9,966 nt of DNA, taken from assembly GCA_021803885.1 (NCBI GenBank), contig JAJZKY010000129.1, positions 1 through 9,966 of the forward strand, given 5' to 3'. Under the pieces are notes generated by a model that ran no database searches, was not told where the DNA came from, and saw only the letters and a program-made list of their open reading frames with translations. The stretch is from Planctomycetota bacterium (GTDB taxonomy: Bacteria; Planctomycetota; Phycisphaerae; WQYP01; JAJZKY01). Numbering within the stretch: position 1 is the first letter of the stretch; each line of letters starts with the position of its first letter. The position numbers and the translations under genes are program-made. Shown one piece after another: positions 1 through 7,923 of the stretch.

Positions 1-424
1 CGGCTGTGCCTCTAACCCGCTTCAGCAGCTCCATGTACATGTCAAGCGCGCGCACTGCGCCTGCGAGTATCGAGGCCGGAAAGTGCGAACTCCAACCCCA
101 AGAGGCCTTCTTGGGGACGTCCATCGCCTCTGTCGCAATGTCGTAGAGTTCCCGGACCAGTTCGGGTCGAGCAAGGCAATCCGCCAGGACGTGCTGGCGG
201 TAGACGATCGCGGCTGGGTCATCCAGGCTGGCCAACATTACTCGCATGGCTACTTCGAAGAGGAACCTGTCGCCACGGCTCATGACGTTGAACAGCGTCA
301 CCAGCTCCAGGTCTTGGACGAGGTCGAGTTCGTGGGGCGAAAGCTCCTGTTCCAGATCGAGCTTGCGAGGAAGTTCGGCGGGGATTTCGAAGTCGCGGTC
401 TCGATACAACAGCAGGGCTTTCAT
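1..424 (-). CDS. MutS-family protein, N-terminal part (runs off left edge)
   Basis: An open frame starts at the ATG at 424-422 and stays open for 141 codons to the window edge, so the C-terminal ATPase is not seen. The protein begins MKALLLYRDRDFEIP, followed by a helical region with QDLELVTLFNVMSRGD (about residues 37-52) and DDPAAIVYRQHVLADCL (about 67-83). From memory, this opening (M-K-x-x-L-x-x-R-D-R-D-F, then a VYRQxVLADCL block) is typical of the second member of a pair of actinobacterial MutS-like proteins whose C-terminus is a MutS domain V ATPase. Its ATG overlaps the stop of the upstream MutS-like gene as ATGA, and a purine-rich AGGGAAAGG lies about 8 bases before it. This points to translational coupling and probably a heteromeric partner. 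It is not classical MutS: there is no mismatch-recognition domain at the N-terminus. The exact function is unknown. Confidence 0.85.
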   Translation of the reverse strand, partial: MKALLLYRDRDFEIPAELPRKLDLEQELSPHELDLVQDLELVTLFNVMSRGDRFLFEVAMRVMLASLDDPAAIVYRQHVLADCLARPELVRELYDIATEAMDVPKKASWGWSSHFPASILAGAVRALDMYMELLKRVRGTA

Positions 425-2007
425 CGGCTGAACCTTTCCCTAAGTCGCTCGTAGGTGACGCCGTGTTTTTCGGCGATCGCTATCGCGTAGGCCAAGCCGT
501 TTGCATCTCCCCGAACAACCTTGTAGGTGCGTACCGCCGGGTCCTCGGGAACAATGGTCGAGATCATGCTGACCGTCTTGGGCAAAGTGGCCAGCTCGTC
601 GATGAAGGTGACGTAGACGGCGAGGAGGTCGAGTTCGATGATCCGCTCGAGCATCCGCTGACCAAGAAAACGCGCATCGTGGAGCGTGGTCGAGCTGAAC
701 ACCTCATTCAGCACGATGATGCTTTGGCTGGTCGCGGCCGACAGCGTCTCATGGATCCGCAGCAGGTCTGTCTCGAGCTTTCCGGCCAGGTTGTCGAGGT
801 CCTCCTCTTTCTCGAACTGGGTGAAGAGCTGGTCGAAGTGGAATAGCCTGGCCCGCTTGCCCGGGACCGGGCAGCCAATGTTCGCCAAATGGTGCAATTG
901 GGCAAAGGTGCGCGCGAAGGTCGTCTTGCCTCCCTGATTCGGTCCCGAGACGATGATTATGCGCTCCGGGTCCTTCAGGAAGAAGTCGTTTACCACGACG
1001 TTGTTCTGGGATCCGAGCTTGTTGGCCAGAGCGAGGTCGAAGGTGGCTTCCGCGAAGACCTCTTTGGACTGGTCCGTGACCTCCGGAAAGCAGAAGGGCA
1101 GGCCTGACGATCCGATCGGCGCCAGGAATTCAAGGTAGGCGAGGTAGAACTGGACCTCCCGGTCGAAGACGTCGATCCTGGTATCGCGGAAATCGGCGTA
1201 CTGGAGGCAGTATTTGTCGAGCGGCTCGAAGACTTCCGGGAAGAGTTTCGCCACCTGCTCGCTGATTTGGGCCTCGACGTGATTCATCTCGGGCAGATCA
1301 CGGAATGCAACCCGGTAATCCTTGGCGGCTCCACGCTTGAACCGATCGAAGGTCTGGAGGATCTCGGCGCTATAGTCCGACTCGCCTTCGTACCTGCTTA
1401 CGGTTACGCGGCTGCCCTGGATTGTTACCAAGTAGACGACTCGGGCCAGATCTTCCACGCGCTGACGGGTGTCATCGGCCAGGTTCCGAAACTTCTCCGA
1501 GCTCACGTAGTCGTCCAAGCAGCGAAGGAAAGACTTCAGTCCCTGCGAGTGCAAATCCGAACCGGAAAGGACGCCCTGAAGGGTGGCTACGGCTTCGCAG
1601 TACGTTTTTGCGGCGTCGAGGAAGAAGCCCTCCCTTTGATACTTGTAGCGGACGGCGTGTGCGCCTCGCAAGTAAGAGCGCATCTTGCGCATCTGGGCGC
1701 CGAACCTCTGAACGCCGGAAATGAGGCTGCGGTCCTGGAGATCGCGGAAGATCTCCTGGCGGTAGGAGATCGTTTCCAGGTCCGGCGCCTTGGAGTAGAA
1801 GAAGGCGGCGAGGTCGTATTCCTCACGGCCCTTGCACAGGGACTCGAGCACCTGTCCCAGGTTTGAGTCCGTGAAGTACGGAGGCGGACCGGGCACCTCC
1901 TGTCCGCTCGCGTGCCCGTCGTACATCAGACTTGCAAAGGGCCTGACTCGTGAGTCGTCCTGGATAATTGGCAAACCGGCGGCGTCAGGAATCTTTGGAA
2001 CGCTCAT
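421..2007 (-). CDS. MutS-family (domain V) ATPase, DNA-repair-like
   Basis: This encodes 528 residues from the ATG at 2007, which has GGAG five bases upstream. The frame is open for 110 further codons upstream, but that stretch looks non-coding and has no ribosome site. Residues about 45-340 form a helical lever and clamp region resembling MutS domain III, with a YRQEIFRDL block at about 82-90. The ATPase follows: Walker A SGPNQGGKTT at 354-363, a Walker B-like SIIVLNEVFSSTTL at 429-442, and YVTFIDELATL at 465-475 where MutS has its switch histidine motif. The Walker B aspartate is asparagine (N434), with E435 kept. The MutS mismatch-recognition (Phe-x-Glu) and connector domains are absent and the protein is far shorter than the roughly 850 residues of MutS, so classical mismatch repair should not be assumed. 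It overlaps the next MutS-like gene by four bases; the two probably act together as paired ATPases. Confidence 0.9.
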   Translation of the reverse strand: MSVPKIPDAAGLPIIQDDSRVRPFASLMYDGHASGQEVPGPPPYFTDSNLGQVLESLCKGREEYDLAAFFYSKAPDLETISYRQEIFRDLQDRSLISGVQRFGAQMRKMRSYLRGAHAVRYKYQREGFFLDAAKTYCEAVATLQGVLSGSDLHSQGLKSFLRCLDDYVSSEKFRNLADDTRQRVEDLARVVYLVTIQGSRVTVSRYEGESDYSAEILQTFDRFKRGAAKDYRVAFRDLPEMNHVEAQISEQVAKLFPEVFEPLDKYCLQYADFRDTRIDVFDREVQFYLAYLEFLAPIGSSGLPFCFPEVTDQSKEVFAEATFDLALANKLGSQNNVVVNDFFLKDPERIIIVSGPNQGGKTTFARTFAQLHHLANIGCPVPGKRARLFHFDQLFTQFEKEEDLDNLAGKLETDLLRIHETLSAATSQSIIVLNEVFSSTTLHDARFLGQRMLERIIELDLLAVYVTFIDELATLPKTVSMISTIVPEDPAVRTYKVVRGDANGLAYAIAIAEKHGVTYERLRERFSR

Positions 2008-2866
2008 GGTGTCTCCGGCGTCCAGGGCGGGCCAAGAGACGAGAGCAGCGCGGTCGTGGCTGGAACGGGAGGATCGATTTGGCGGCGCTGCTGATGTCGC
2101 CTGATGCTGGCGACGGTTGGGAGTGCTTCGGGTCGGACGCCGGTCTGGGCCGGAAAAGAAGCAGCCCGCAATTCCGGCTTGTCCAGCCGCAGGGACCTGG
2201 TCTGCCGATTGGCTGTGCAGACGGCATACGGAGGTGGCGGCAGGGGTATCTTGGTCGCGCACGTAGTCGCCAAACATGAACCCGGCAGCGGCGGACCAAG
2301 GGCGGCACCAGTCGATGCGTCTGCGGCACGGATCCAATTCGGAGCGGCGCTGCTATGTCGCCCAGACGATTGGATGACTGGTTCGCTTTCGAGCCTCACG
2401 GAGGTGGGGAAAAGCCGAGAGCAATCCGGGGTTGATTCCAGCGACCGGTCATTTGGAATCTTCACTGCATCTCTCCTGCCAAACGAACTTGTCACTTGGT
2501 AGGAGCCATCACCCTTGCGGGGCTTTAGTGGCGAGCTCCATCGCCGTTATGAGCCATGATAGTGCGCTTCGGCGCCTCGACCAAGGGCTTGCGATCCGCC
2601 CTGACCGGCAAGCACGTGGTTTCGACCAAATCGCCGGGGTTCGTCTCGGGCGCGGATTGACGTCGCCGGCCCGCCGCACCTTGGTGGAAGGAGAATGTGA
2701 GACGGTATTTATGTGCGTTGGCCTTGCTCCGGCCGGCCCGCTGCTGACAATTGGTTCCCGATTACCGGGCCCTTCGAGTCGGCTCCCTTGGCGCCAGGCG
2801 CGACGCACTTCTCGTCGGCAGGTCGCATGCAGTTCTGAGCATCGCGGTACATGCGCCCGCGTCGTC
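2008..2866. other. 859-bp stretch without a convincing gene
   Basis: Open frames exist on both strands here (for example 2432-3025 plus and 2004-2495 minus). Their translations are rich in Arg, Pro and Ser, show no recognisable domain and overlap each other, as expected of chance frames in GC-rich DNA. No tRNA, transposase remnant or clear terminator was seen. The only distinctive element is the dyad at 2434-2460. The promoter of the MutS-like pair probably lies in the part nearest 2007, but I cannot point to clear -35 and -10 boxes. Confidence 0.5.
2434..2460. promoter_or_regulatory. 27-bp nested inverted repeat, operator-like
   Basis: Outer arms GATTCCA (2434-2440) and TGGAATC (2454-2460) are perfect reverse complements. 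Between them lies the 8-bp palindrome GACCGGTC (2443-2450), almost centred. A nested dyad of this size is the kind of site bound by dimeric regulators, for example TetR-family proteins, several of which recognise GACCGGTC-like cores. No regulator gene is adjacent. It lies 427 bp upstream of the MutS-like ATPase start, so its target is unclear. Confidence 0.4.
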
Positions 2867-3424
2867 CTACGTGCCCTCTTTGGGCGGCCGCCGGCCCTTG
2901 CCTCCGACAGGAGCGGTGCGCCTGGATCGGCGTTCTTCCGCCAGCAGATGAGGCGTGACCAGCCACCTGATCAGCCCGTTTCCCTGGACGGTGCTCCAGA
3001 TGTCCTCGTTGAAGTCGAGCCTTAGGAGCGACGCAGTGGGCAAATCGAACGCTGCGCCACTTGCCAGCCTCGAGGCCGCAAGCGACCAGGCCGGCTGGTG
3101 GCCCACGATCATAAGCAACTTGGAATCACCGCCCCGATCGCGAATTGCTTCAAACACATCCTCCACGCCGCCATAGAGCTCGTCGCAGATCGAGACCCGG
3201 CACTCCCAGTGGCCGGCGCGTGCTGCCAGGTCCAGCGTCTGTGTCGCACGCAAAGCTGGTGAAACAAGAGCGCGATCGGGAACTTGGCCGGTCTCGGCAA
3301 GGAACCGGCCGATGGCGCGTGCCGCGCGCACTCCTCTCTTCGCCAACGGGCGATGGAGGTCGTCATGGCCGTATTCGACCTTCCAATCCGACTTGGCGTG
3401 GCGCAACATCAGGAGTGAAACCAT
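2867..3424 (-). CDS. sixA: SixA-type phosphohistidine phosphatase (histidine phosphatase family)
   Basis: This encodes 185 residues if it starts at the ATG at 3424. It belongs to the histidine phosphatase (phosphoglycerate mutase-like) superfamily. Visible motifs are LMLRHAKSDW at 5-14 with catalytic H9 in the RHA triad, SPALRATQT at 55-63 carrying the conserved arginine, DELYGG at 81-86 as the acidic loop, and IVGHQPAW at 106-113 with the second catalytic H109. The KSDW after RHA and the LVSPALRATQT block match the small SixA subgroup, which removes phosphate from phosphohistidine residues of signalling or PTS proteins. E. coli SixA is 161 residues; the extra length here is a basic tail (about 164-185) after the LVTPHLLAEE helix. 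No good ribosome site precedes the ATG. An in-frame GTG at 3439 sits only three bases after AGGG, and upstream extension to 3634 is unlikely. The substrate is not shown by the sequence. Confidence 0.85.
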   Translation of the reverse strand: MVSLLMLRHAKSDWKVEYGHDDLHRPLAKRGVRAARAIGRFLAETGQVPDRALVSPALRATQTLDLAARAGHWECRVSICDELYGGVEDVFEAIRDRGGDSKLLMIVGHQPAWSLAASRLASGAAFDLPTASLLRLDFNEDIWSTVQGNGLIRWLVTPHLLAEERRSRRTAPVGGKGRRPPKEGT

Positions 3425-3978
3425 TGACAAGATAATCACACGCCCTGGGTCGGTACCGCCAGGCCACTTGTTCAAATGGCTCCTGATCGGAGTCCGCGCG
3501 GGCGAGAACGCCCCTTCGCGGGCATCGATGCCGCTCGTCTCCTCGATGACCGAGAAAAGTGCTGCTCCAATTGTCCATGGCCATGTGGAAGTATGCACTT
3601 TTGGCCGAGGCAGTCCCCGCTTTTTGGGGTGCATTTCCAGCGTATCTGTGAAAACGGCATCCTAGAACTGCGCAGAGTGGCCCAATTTGGCATCGGTTTA
3701 CACGATTATCAACGATATCCAAGGCTCGAAGTTGGCGAATTGGAGTAATTATGAAATGGCTTCATCCATTAGGGGGAATGTGCATTGGGCCACGCTAAGC
3801 GATGAGGATCAGCGTGGTTTCTACCAGGACAGCAAGCCGCCGCAATATCAGAAATGTGTATAGGGTGGCTATGACGACACTTTTGTTGTCCCGGCACGAT
3901 CTGCAGAACATACCGTCCTGGGAAGCCGGGCGAATCCGCTGCACTCTGAATGTTGTCTACGACGGTGAGTGGCGCCCA
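3425..3978. other. 554-bp stretch without a convincing gene
   Basis: This lies between the SixA start and the glpD stop. Reading frames on both strands overlap and resemble no family. It holds a 10-bp palindrome CATGGCCATG at 3576-3585, an inverted repeat at 3790-3817 and a relatively AT-rich patch at about 3695-3760 that could contain a promoter. I could not assign clear boxes. No strong intrinsic terminator for glpD was found. Base composition on the SixA side is somewhat GC-richer than in the glpD operon, so a junction between gene blocks may lie here; this is an impression, not a measurement. Confidence 0.45.
3790..3817. repeat. Inverted repeat CCACGCT / AGCGTGG
   Basis: Perfect 7-bp arms (3790-3796 and 3811-3817) flank a 14-base loop, 160 bp beyond the glpD stop. 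As RNA it would form a modest hairpin; the plus-strand copy is followed by TTTC rather than a U-run, so it is a weak terminator candidate at best. It could equally be a protein-binding dyad. Confidence 0.35.
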
Positions 3979-5742
3979 TTATGGCAATTCAAGAAGAGGT
4001 GGGGTTCGGCTGATCGCATCGTTTGCCGCTGATTCCTGGGCTTCTTGCTCGGCAGCCAGCTCTGCCAAGATGCTTGCTCGGTATGCTTCGATCTCTCTCG
4101 CAATTGTGTCGTCATCCCAACCCAGTTGGGCGGCCATGATCGCTGCTGTCTCCGCTGCGGCTCCAAGGCCTCGGTCAACGGTTTCGATGCTAATCCTGGT
4201 GCGCCGCGCAAGTACGTCGTCGAGGTGCCGAGCTCCCTCGGCGGTCACGGCATAGGCGGCTTCAGCTCGAAGATATCCGCCTGACCCACCCAGTTCGCTA
4301 AGGCCTGCGGGATCGTTAGCAGCCGCAGCTATAACCTCGCTCGCCAAGGTGCCGTATCGATATAGGAGGCGGTCCATTTGCGTGTCGGAAAGTTTGGATA
4401 ATGTGGCAAAACGATGTCTGTCTGCCCACACTGACGAGAATCCCTCGGCGCCCGCGATAAGAAAGTCAGCTGTGCTTGACTGTTGGGCATCCAGGCCCGC
4501 ATGTTCAATTGCTGCGTCAACCGTATCTTTCGCCATCACCCGATATGTGGTGTATTTGCCGCCCGATACCAGAACGAGCCCTGGCAACAGCTGGTTGACT
4601 GCATGCTCGCGGGAGAGTTTTGTCGTCTTGTCACTCGGCCCTGCAATGAGTGGGCGAAGGCCTACGAACAGCGACTCGATGTCTGCTTTGCGCACCGGCG
4701 TGCGCAGGACGGCGTTCAGGGTTGCCAGAAGGTACTCGATATCGCCGCTAGACGCCGACGGTCTTGCAAGATCATATTCCCAGGGAGTATCCGTAGTGCC
4801 AATGATCCAGTGGTCATGCCATGGAAGAACGAATAGCACACTTTTTTCAGTTTGCAGAATTAGGGCCGCGGAGGCATCGATACACTTGCGTGCGATCACC
4901 AGGTGGATCCCTTTGGAAGGTCTAAGTTGAATTCCACGAGTGAGGTCCGCGAGGTGTTCAAAGTCCTCAGTCCACACTCCGGTTGCCGATACGACAACTT
5001 TCGCGGAGATTTCGAACTCCTCTCCGGTTTCGGCCGCGCGCGCCTTTACTCCGGTGACGGTTGTTCCATTCCTAAGTAGCCCCACAGCCCTTACCCTGTT
5101 TGCGGCTAAGGCTCCGTGGCTAACCGCACTTCTTATGAGGCTCAAGACCAAGCGAGCATCGTCAACCTGAGCGTCATAGTACTTCACTGAACCAATGAAC
5201 TTGTCGTTGCGCAATGAAGGTGCGAGCTCCAAGGTGCGGCGTTTGGAAAGGTGGCGGTGCATTGGGACCGTCACCTTGCCGGAGTAGGCGCGTGCCATGA
5301 TGTCGTATAGCGCAACGCCGGCACCGACATACGCACGTTCCCAGATCCGGTGTCTGAGCGGATAGAGAAAGGGAATGGGTCGGACGAGGTGCGGAGCAGT
5401 CCGCAACAGTATCGAGCGTTCGCGCAGTGCTTCCTTGACTAGTGCAAAATCAAGCATCTGGAGATATCGCAAACCGCCGTGAATCAGCTTGGATGAGCGG
5501 CTAGACGTGCCAGATGCCCAGTCCTGAGCTTCAATAATCCCTACGGTGAGTCCGCGTGTCACGGCGTCGAGCGCGACTCCCGCGCCAACAACGCCTCCAC
5601 CGACGACGAGCATGTCGAGTCTGGTCGACTTGAGCTGGGCAACGTCTGACGCCCAGCGCTCGGGCGACAGGGCTGCAGGTGGAACCGGCAGCCCTGTCGA
5701 GAGCGAAGGTCGTCCACTTTTGAACGGCCCAGCGGGTGTCAC
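3979..5742 (-). CDS. glpD: Aerobic glycerol-3-phosphate dehydrogenase (FAD-dependent)
   Basis: This oxidises sn-glycerol-3-phosphate to dihydroxyacetone phosphate and passes electrons to quinone at the inner face of the membrane. The 587-residue protein has a leader of about 40 residues, then the FAD-binding segment VGGGVVGAGVALDAVTRG at 47-64, SSRSSKLIHGGLRYL at 80-94, and the second family signature GGKYTTYRVMA at 394-404. FVLPWHDHWIIGTTDTPWE (about 304-322) and a C-terminal helical domain (about 430-560) also fit GlpD, and the length is normal for actinobacterial members. I place the start at the GTG at 5742: AAGGAG lies seven bases upstream, and the codon overlaps the upstream hydrolase stop as GTGA. 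A TTG at 5745 is also in frame but sits closer to the AAGGAG. The overlap implies translational coupling to the hydrolase. No glpK or glpF is adjacent. Confidence 0.95.
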   Translation of the reverse strand: MTPAGPFKSGRPSLSTGLPVPPAALSPERWASDVAQLKSTRLDMLVVGGGVVGAGVALDAVTRGLTVGIIEAQDWASGTSSRSSKLIHGGLRYLQMLDFALVKEALRERSILLRTAPHLVRPIPFLYPLRHRIWERAYVGAGVALYDIMARAYSGKVTVPMHRHLSKRRTLELAPSLRNDKFIGSVKYYDAQVDDARLVLSLIRSAVSHGALAANRVRAVGLLRNGTTVTGVKARAAETGEEFEISAKVVVSATGVWTEDFEHLADLTRGIQLRPSKGIHLVIARKCIDASAALILQTEKSVLFVLPWHDHWIIGTTDTPWEYDLARPSASSGDIEYLLATLNAVLRTPVRKADIESLFVGLRPLIAGPSDKTTKLSREHAVNQLLPGLVLVSGGKYTTYRVMAKDTVDAAIEHAGLDAQQSSTADFLIAGAEGFSSVWADRHRFATLSKLSDTQMDRLLYRYGTLASEVIAAAANDPAGLSELGGSGGYLRAEAAYAVTAEGARHLDDVLARRTRISIETVDRGLGAAAETAAIMAAQLGWDDDTIAREIEAYRASILAELAAEQEAQESAANDAISRTPPLLELP

Positions 5743-7598
5743 CAAACCACTCCTTGGGTAGCCGTACCAGCTACCACGATGGCAGTGATGAATAGTGATG
5801 CTATGACGACTCCTGAGTAGATTCTTCCGGTCTTATAGAAGAAGTAACCCAGAATCGTGCCGATCAAAAGGTATATCGGGATGAACTGGAAAGCTACGAT
5901 TGCCAGTAGCGGCTGGCTTGAGGTCAGCAGTTCGCCGGTACTCAAGAGTACTCCGTATTCCAAGGCAATGAAGACGGCAAAACCCACGACGAGCAGGCCA
6001 GTAGTGGCGGCAAGGAAGCCAGCGAGCGAGCGCATTCGAGGACGGAGTTGGCCAAAGACAATCACCGACAAACCGATGAAGTAAATAGCAAAGAACCAAA
6101 CGTAGTCGAGTGCAATCTTTGCGTGCGTGTAGTCCACGGGCTTGATGTTGAAGATCCAGAGGCGAACATCAGAGGTGAAGGCCCAGCTGAAGAAGTAGAC
6201 GGGCACGTAGGTTAGAGCAACTGTCGCAAGGCCGAAAACGACTGTCCGGCCCACCATCGTCCATTCAATCCGGTTGTTGGGCTCTGTTATCCCATAGCTG
6301 TGGAGGTCGCCTCTCTTTTCTTTGCTTGTCGTGAAATGCCAGATTAGGAACAGGACTAGTCCGATGAGTATGTCGCCGATGGCCCATACGATAATGCCGG
6401 TAGGTATGTTCTCCGGAAAGAACGGGCCAGCCTTGAAGGTGTTTTCACCCCAGGTTTGAAAGACGAAGAAAGTAACCGGTCCGAGCGCGGCCAGTATGAA
6501 TGCTCCTATCCACCACGGGAGTCCGGTCATTGCTCGGTTTGGGGGCTGTATCCGGATAAGGGACGCGAAGTAGTCCAGCCTCAATAGTTCGCCGGCTGCC
6601 CCGAAAAGGAAAAGGGCCACCCCTATGAGTGCTAAAAATGTGCCGGCTTCATCCCAGAGCCACACCTGGTTCGTGGCTGCGAGCGGACCTACACCCGTGA
6701 GTGTGGCTTGCTCCCAGTTGACGACGTGCGTTATAACCGCGGGGTCGAAGGTTATTCCTGGGTGTGTGGTGGATTGGAGATATAGTTCTCGCCCGGTACC
6801 CGCTGAGAGGGATCCGTACAGCTTTCCCGGTACCACCGGGGACTTCGTGCCGAAGAGCGCCATGAGGCGGGGTGATTGGGGTATTTGGGATCCTTTGGGC
6901 ACGGTCCACATCAGCTGGGAAAATTCCGAGTACTTGGCCTCTATCACTTCCGTATTGCGTGGAAATACTGGCGTTCCCGGGATTGGCTCCAGGCCCGGTG
7001 TGCTTGTGGAAGAGCTGAGGAGGATGAGTGAGCGGTAGCTTCCTTTGGGGTCCAGGCCAGCGGCAAGGACGGACGCCCACCCGCCCATGGAGTGCCCGAC
7101 GAGTCCAACATCGCCGGATTTCACGATCTGCAAGGAATCGAGAAAGGCTAGGCTTGCGGGCCCGCCGTATGCATCAGCAAACGCGGGACCCTGCGAGGTA
7201 TCGTGGCCAGTCTGGTCGGCCGCCAAAACTACACATCCACGTCGGGCCATCTCGATTGCCACACCGTCCATGGTGTCGTGGGAGTTGATGTACCCGTGGA
7301 TAGCGACGATGCCACAGGCCGGTGTTTTCGCAGTCGCATTTGGAGGTATATAGAGCAGCCCTGATTCTACGAGACCGGATTCTGTCGGGTAATTGACTTT
7401 TACGACACGTATCTTCCCTCCTGCGGTTTGAGCGGTGTTCGCGATCAAGCCTCCGAGGATGATCAAAATTATCGCGAGCAGTAGTGCATGCCGTGTCGTC
7501 CAGCGGCGCCCTTTCTGTGCTGTTGTGTCTGTAGTCGGCCTTTTGTCTTGCCCAGTTGGACTGTGGTTATCTTCCTCGCCATTCTGTGGTTCCGTCAT
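5739..7598 (-). CDS. Membrane-anchored alpha/beta hydrolase with C-terminal multi-helix domain
   Basis: This encodes 619 residues from the ATG at 7598, preceded five bases upstream by a strong ribosome site (GGGGAGG). A polar tail (1-30) and basic GRRWTTR lead into membrane helix 1 (about 38-56). By the positive-inside rule the hydrolase domain (about 60-310) lies outside the membrane. It has the oxyanion-region HGY (101-103), DQTGHDTS (128-135) and the nucleophile elbow GHSMGG with S170; H279 in TTHPG is a candidate catalytic histidine. The usual post-strand acid position reads GTKSPVVP, with S253 where Asp is expected. About eight further membrane helices follow (about 320-339, 361-381, 401-420, 449-473, 496-516, 525-547, 563-588, 594-614). 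It is first in an operon with glpD, which suggests a substrate yielding glycerol or glycerol-3-phosphate, such as an acylglycerol or glycerol ester. That is inference only; I know no named function for this architecture. Confidence 0.85.
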   Translation of the reverse strand: MTEPQNGEEDNHSPTGQDKRPTTDTTAQKGRRWTTRHALLLAIILIILGGLIANTAQTAGGKIRVVKVNYPTESGLVESGLLYIPPNATAKTPACGIVAIHGYINSHDTMDGVAIEMARRGCVVLAADQTGHDTSQGPAFADAYGGPASLAFLDSLQIVKSGDVGLVGHSMGGWASVLAAGLDPKGSYRSLILLSSSTSTPGLEPIPGTPVFPRNTEVIEAKYSEFSQLMWTVPKGSQIPQSPRLMALFGTKSPVVPGKLYGSLSAGTGRELYLQSTTHPGITFDPAVITHVVNWEQATLTGVGPLAATNQVWLWDEAGTFLALIGVALFLFGAAGELLRLDYFASLIRIQPPNRAMTGLPWWIGAFILAALGPVTFFVFQTWGENTFKAGPFFPENIPTGIIVWAIGDILIGLVLFLIWHFTTSKEKRGDLHSYGITEPNNRIEWTMVGRTVVFGLATVALTYVPVYFFSWAFTSDVRLWIFNIKPVDYTHAKIALDYVWFFAIYFIGLSVIVFGQLRPRMRSLAGFLAATTGLLVVGFAVFIALEYGVLLSTGELLTSSQPLLAIVAFQFIPIYLLIGTILGYFFYKTGRIYSGVVIASLFITAIVVAGTATQGVVW

Positions 7599-7702
7599 GG
7601 CTTCCTCCCCTTTTGTCGGTTTCGATATGTCACGGCGACGTCCCGCCGTTTGGGCTTCTGCTGTTCTAAGTGTCTCCCTGCTTGGGTATTGAGTGTGTTA
7701 GT

Positions 7703-7725
7703 GGTGATCGGTCTTATGGTGATCG
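7703..7725. repeat. Direct repeat GGTGATCG x2
   Basis: GGTGATCG occurs at 7703-7710 and again at 7718-7725, 15 bp start to start. It lies 105-127 bp upstream of the hydrolase start codon, so it could be a regulator-binding pair close to the gene. The 15-bp phase puts the two copies on roughly opposite faces of the helix, which argues for weak significance. Confidence 0.3.
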
Positions 7726-7776
7726 ATTGGCGGGCACGGCTCGTGGACGTTCTCCCGAGAGCTGATCCAGCAGCCA

Positions 7777-7817
7777 CACGCAAGAGTTGCGTGGATTCGT
7801 TTTTCGGATGCGAATCC
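7777..7817. repeat. Cluster of adjoining, mutually exclusive hairpins
   Basis: CACGCAA (7777-7783) pairs with TTGCGTG (7787-7793) across GAG. GGATTCG (7793-7799) pairs with CGAATCC (7811-7817). CGGAT (7805-7809) pairs with ATCCG (7814-7818). The second and third pairings share bases and exclude each other. On the leftward transcript this lies about 180-220 nt upstream of the hydrolase start, as expected of a switching leader; on the plus strand TTTTT follows the first hairpin after a gap. Confidence 0.4.
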
Positions 7818-7923
7818 GTTCTCGGCTCCGGCGGCAATTGCAGGTTCGTGCTTTGGCGCATATCGTGGCCTGCGTTTGGAGATCACTACTTCGTATGAAG
7901 CCGGTTTCGGTGCTGGTGTAAGG

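Noticed and set aside
1267..1866. 199-codon plus-strand frame inside the MutS-like ATPase gene
   Set aside because: It is antisense to a gene with clear motifs, has no recognisable domain, and arises from codon bias in GC-rich DNA.
2008..2337. 110-codon upstream extension of the MutS-like ATPase
   Set aside because: The extension is Pro, Arg and Ser rich with no family similarity, while the ATG at 2007 has a well-spaced GGAG.
2432..3025. 197-codon plus-strand frame between the MutS-like ATPase and SixA genes
   Set aside because: It overlaps the SixA 3' end antisense, has random-looking composition, and lacks a ribosome site or domain.
3576..3585. 10-bp palindrome CATGGCCATG
   Set aside because: A single short palindrome with no regulatory context is expected by chance in a window of this size or slightly above.
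3425..3634. 70-codon upstream extension of SixA
   Set aside because: Histidine phosphatases of this type begin only a few residues before the RHA motif, and the extension shows no conserved feature or ribosome site.
3751..3798. 15-residue mini-ORF (MKWLHPLGG...) with GGAG upstream, ending in the 3790-3817 repeat
   Set aside because: It has a plausible ribosome site but no downstream gene on that strand, so a leader-peptide role has no target.
3802..4032. 76-codon plus frame containing TTLLLSRHDL, faintly like the start of ornithine cyclodeaminases
   Set aside because: The similarity covers about ten residues only, then disappears, and the frame runs into the glpD 3' end antisense.
4349..4930. 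193-codon plus-strand frame inside glpD
   Set aside because: It is antisense to unmistakable GlpD sequence and its translation resembles no family.
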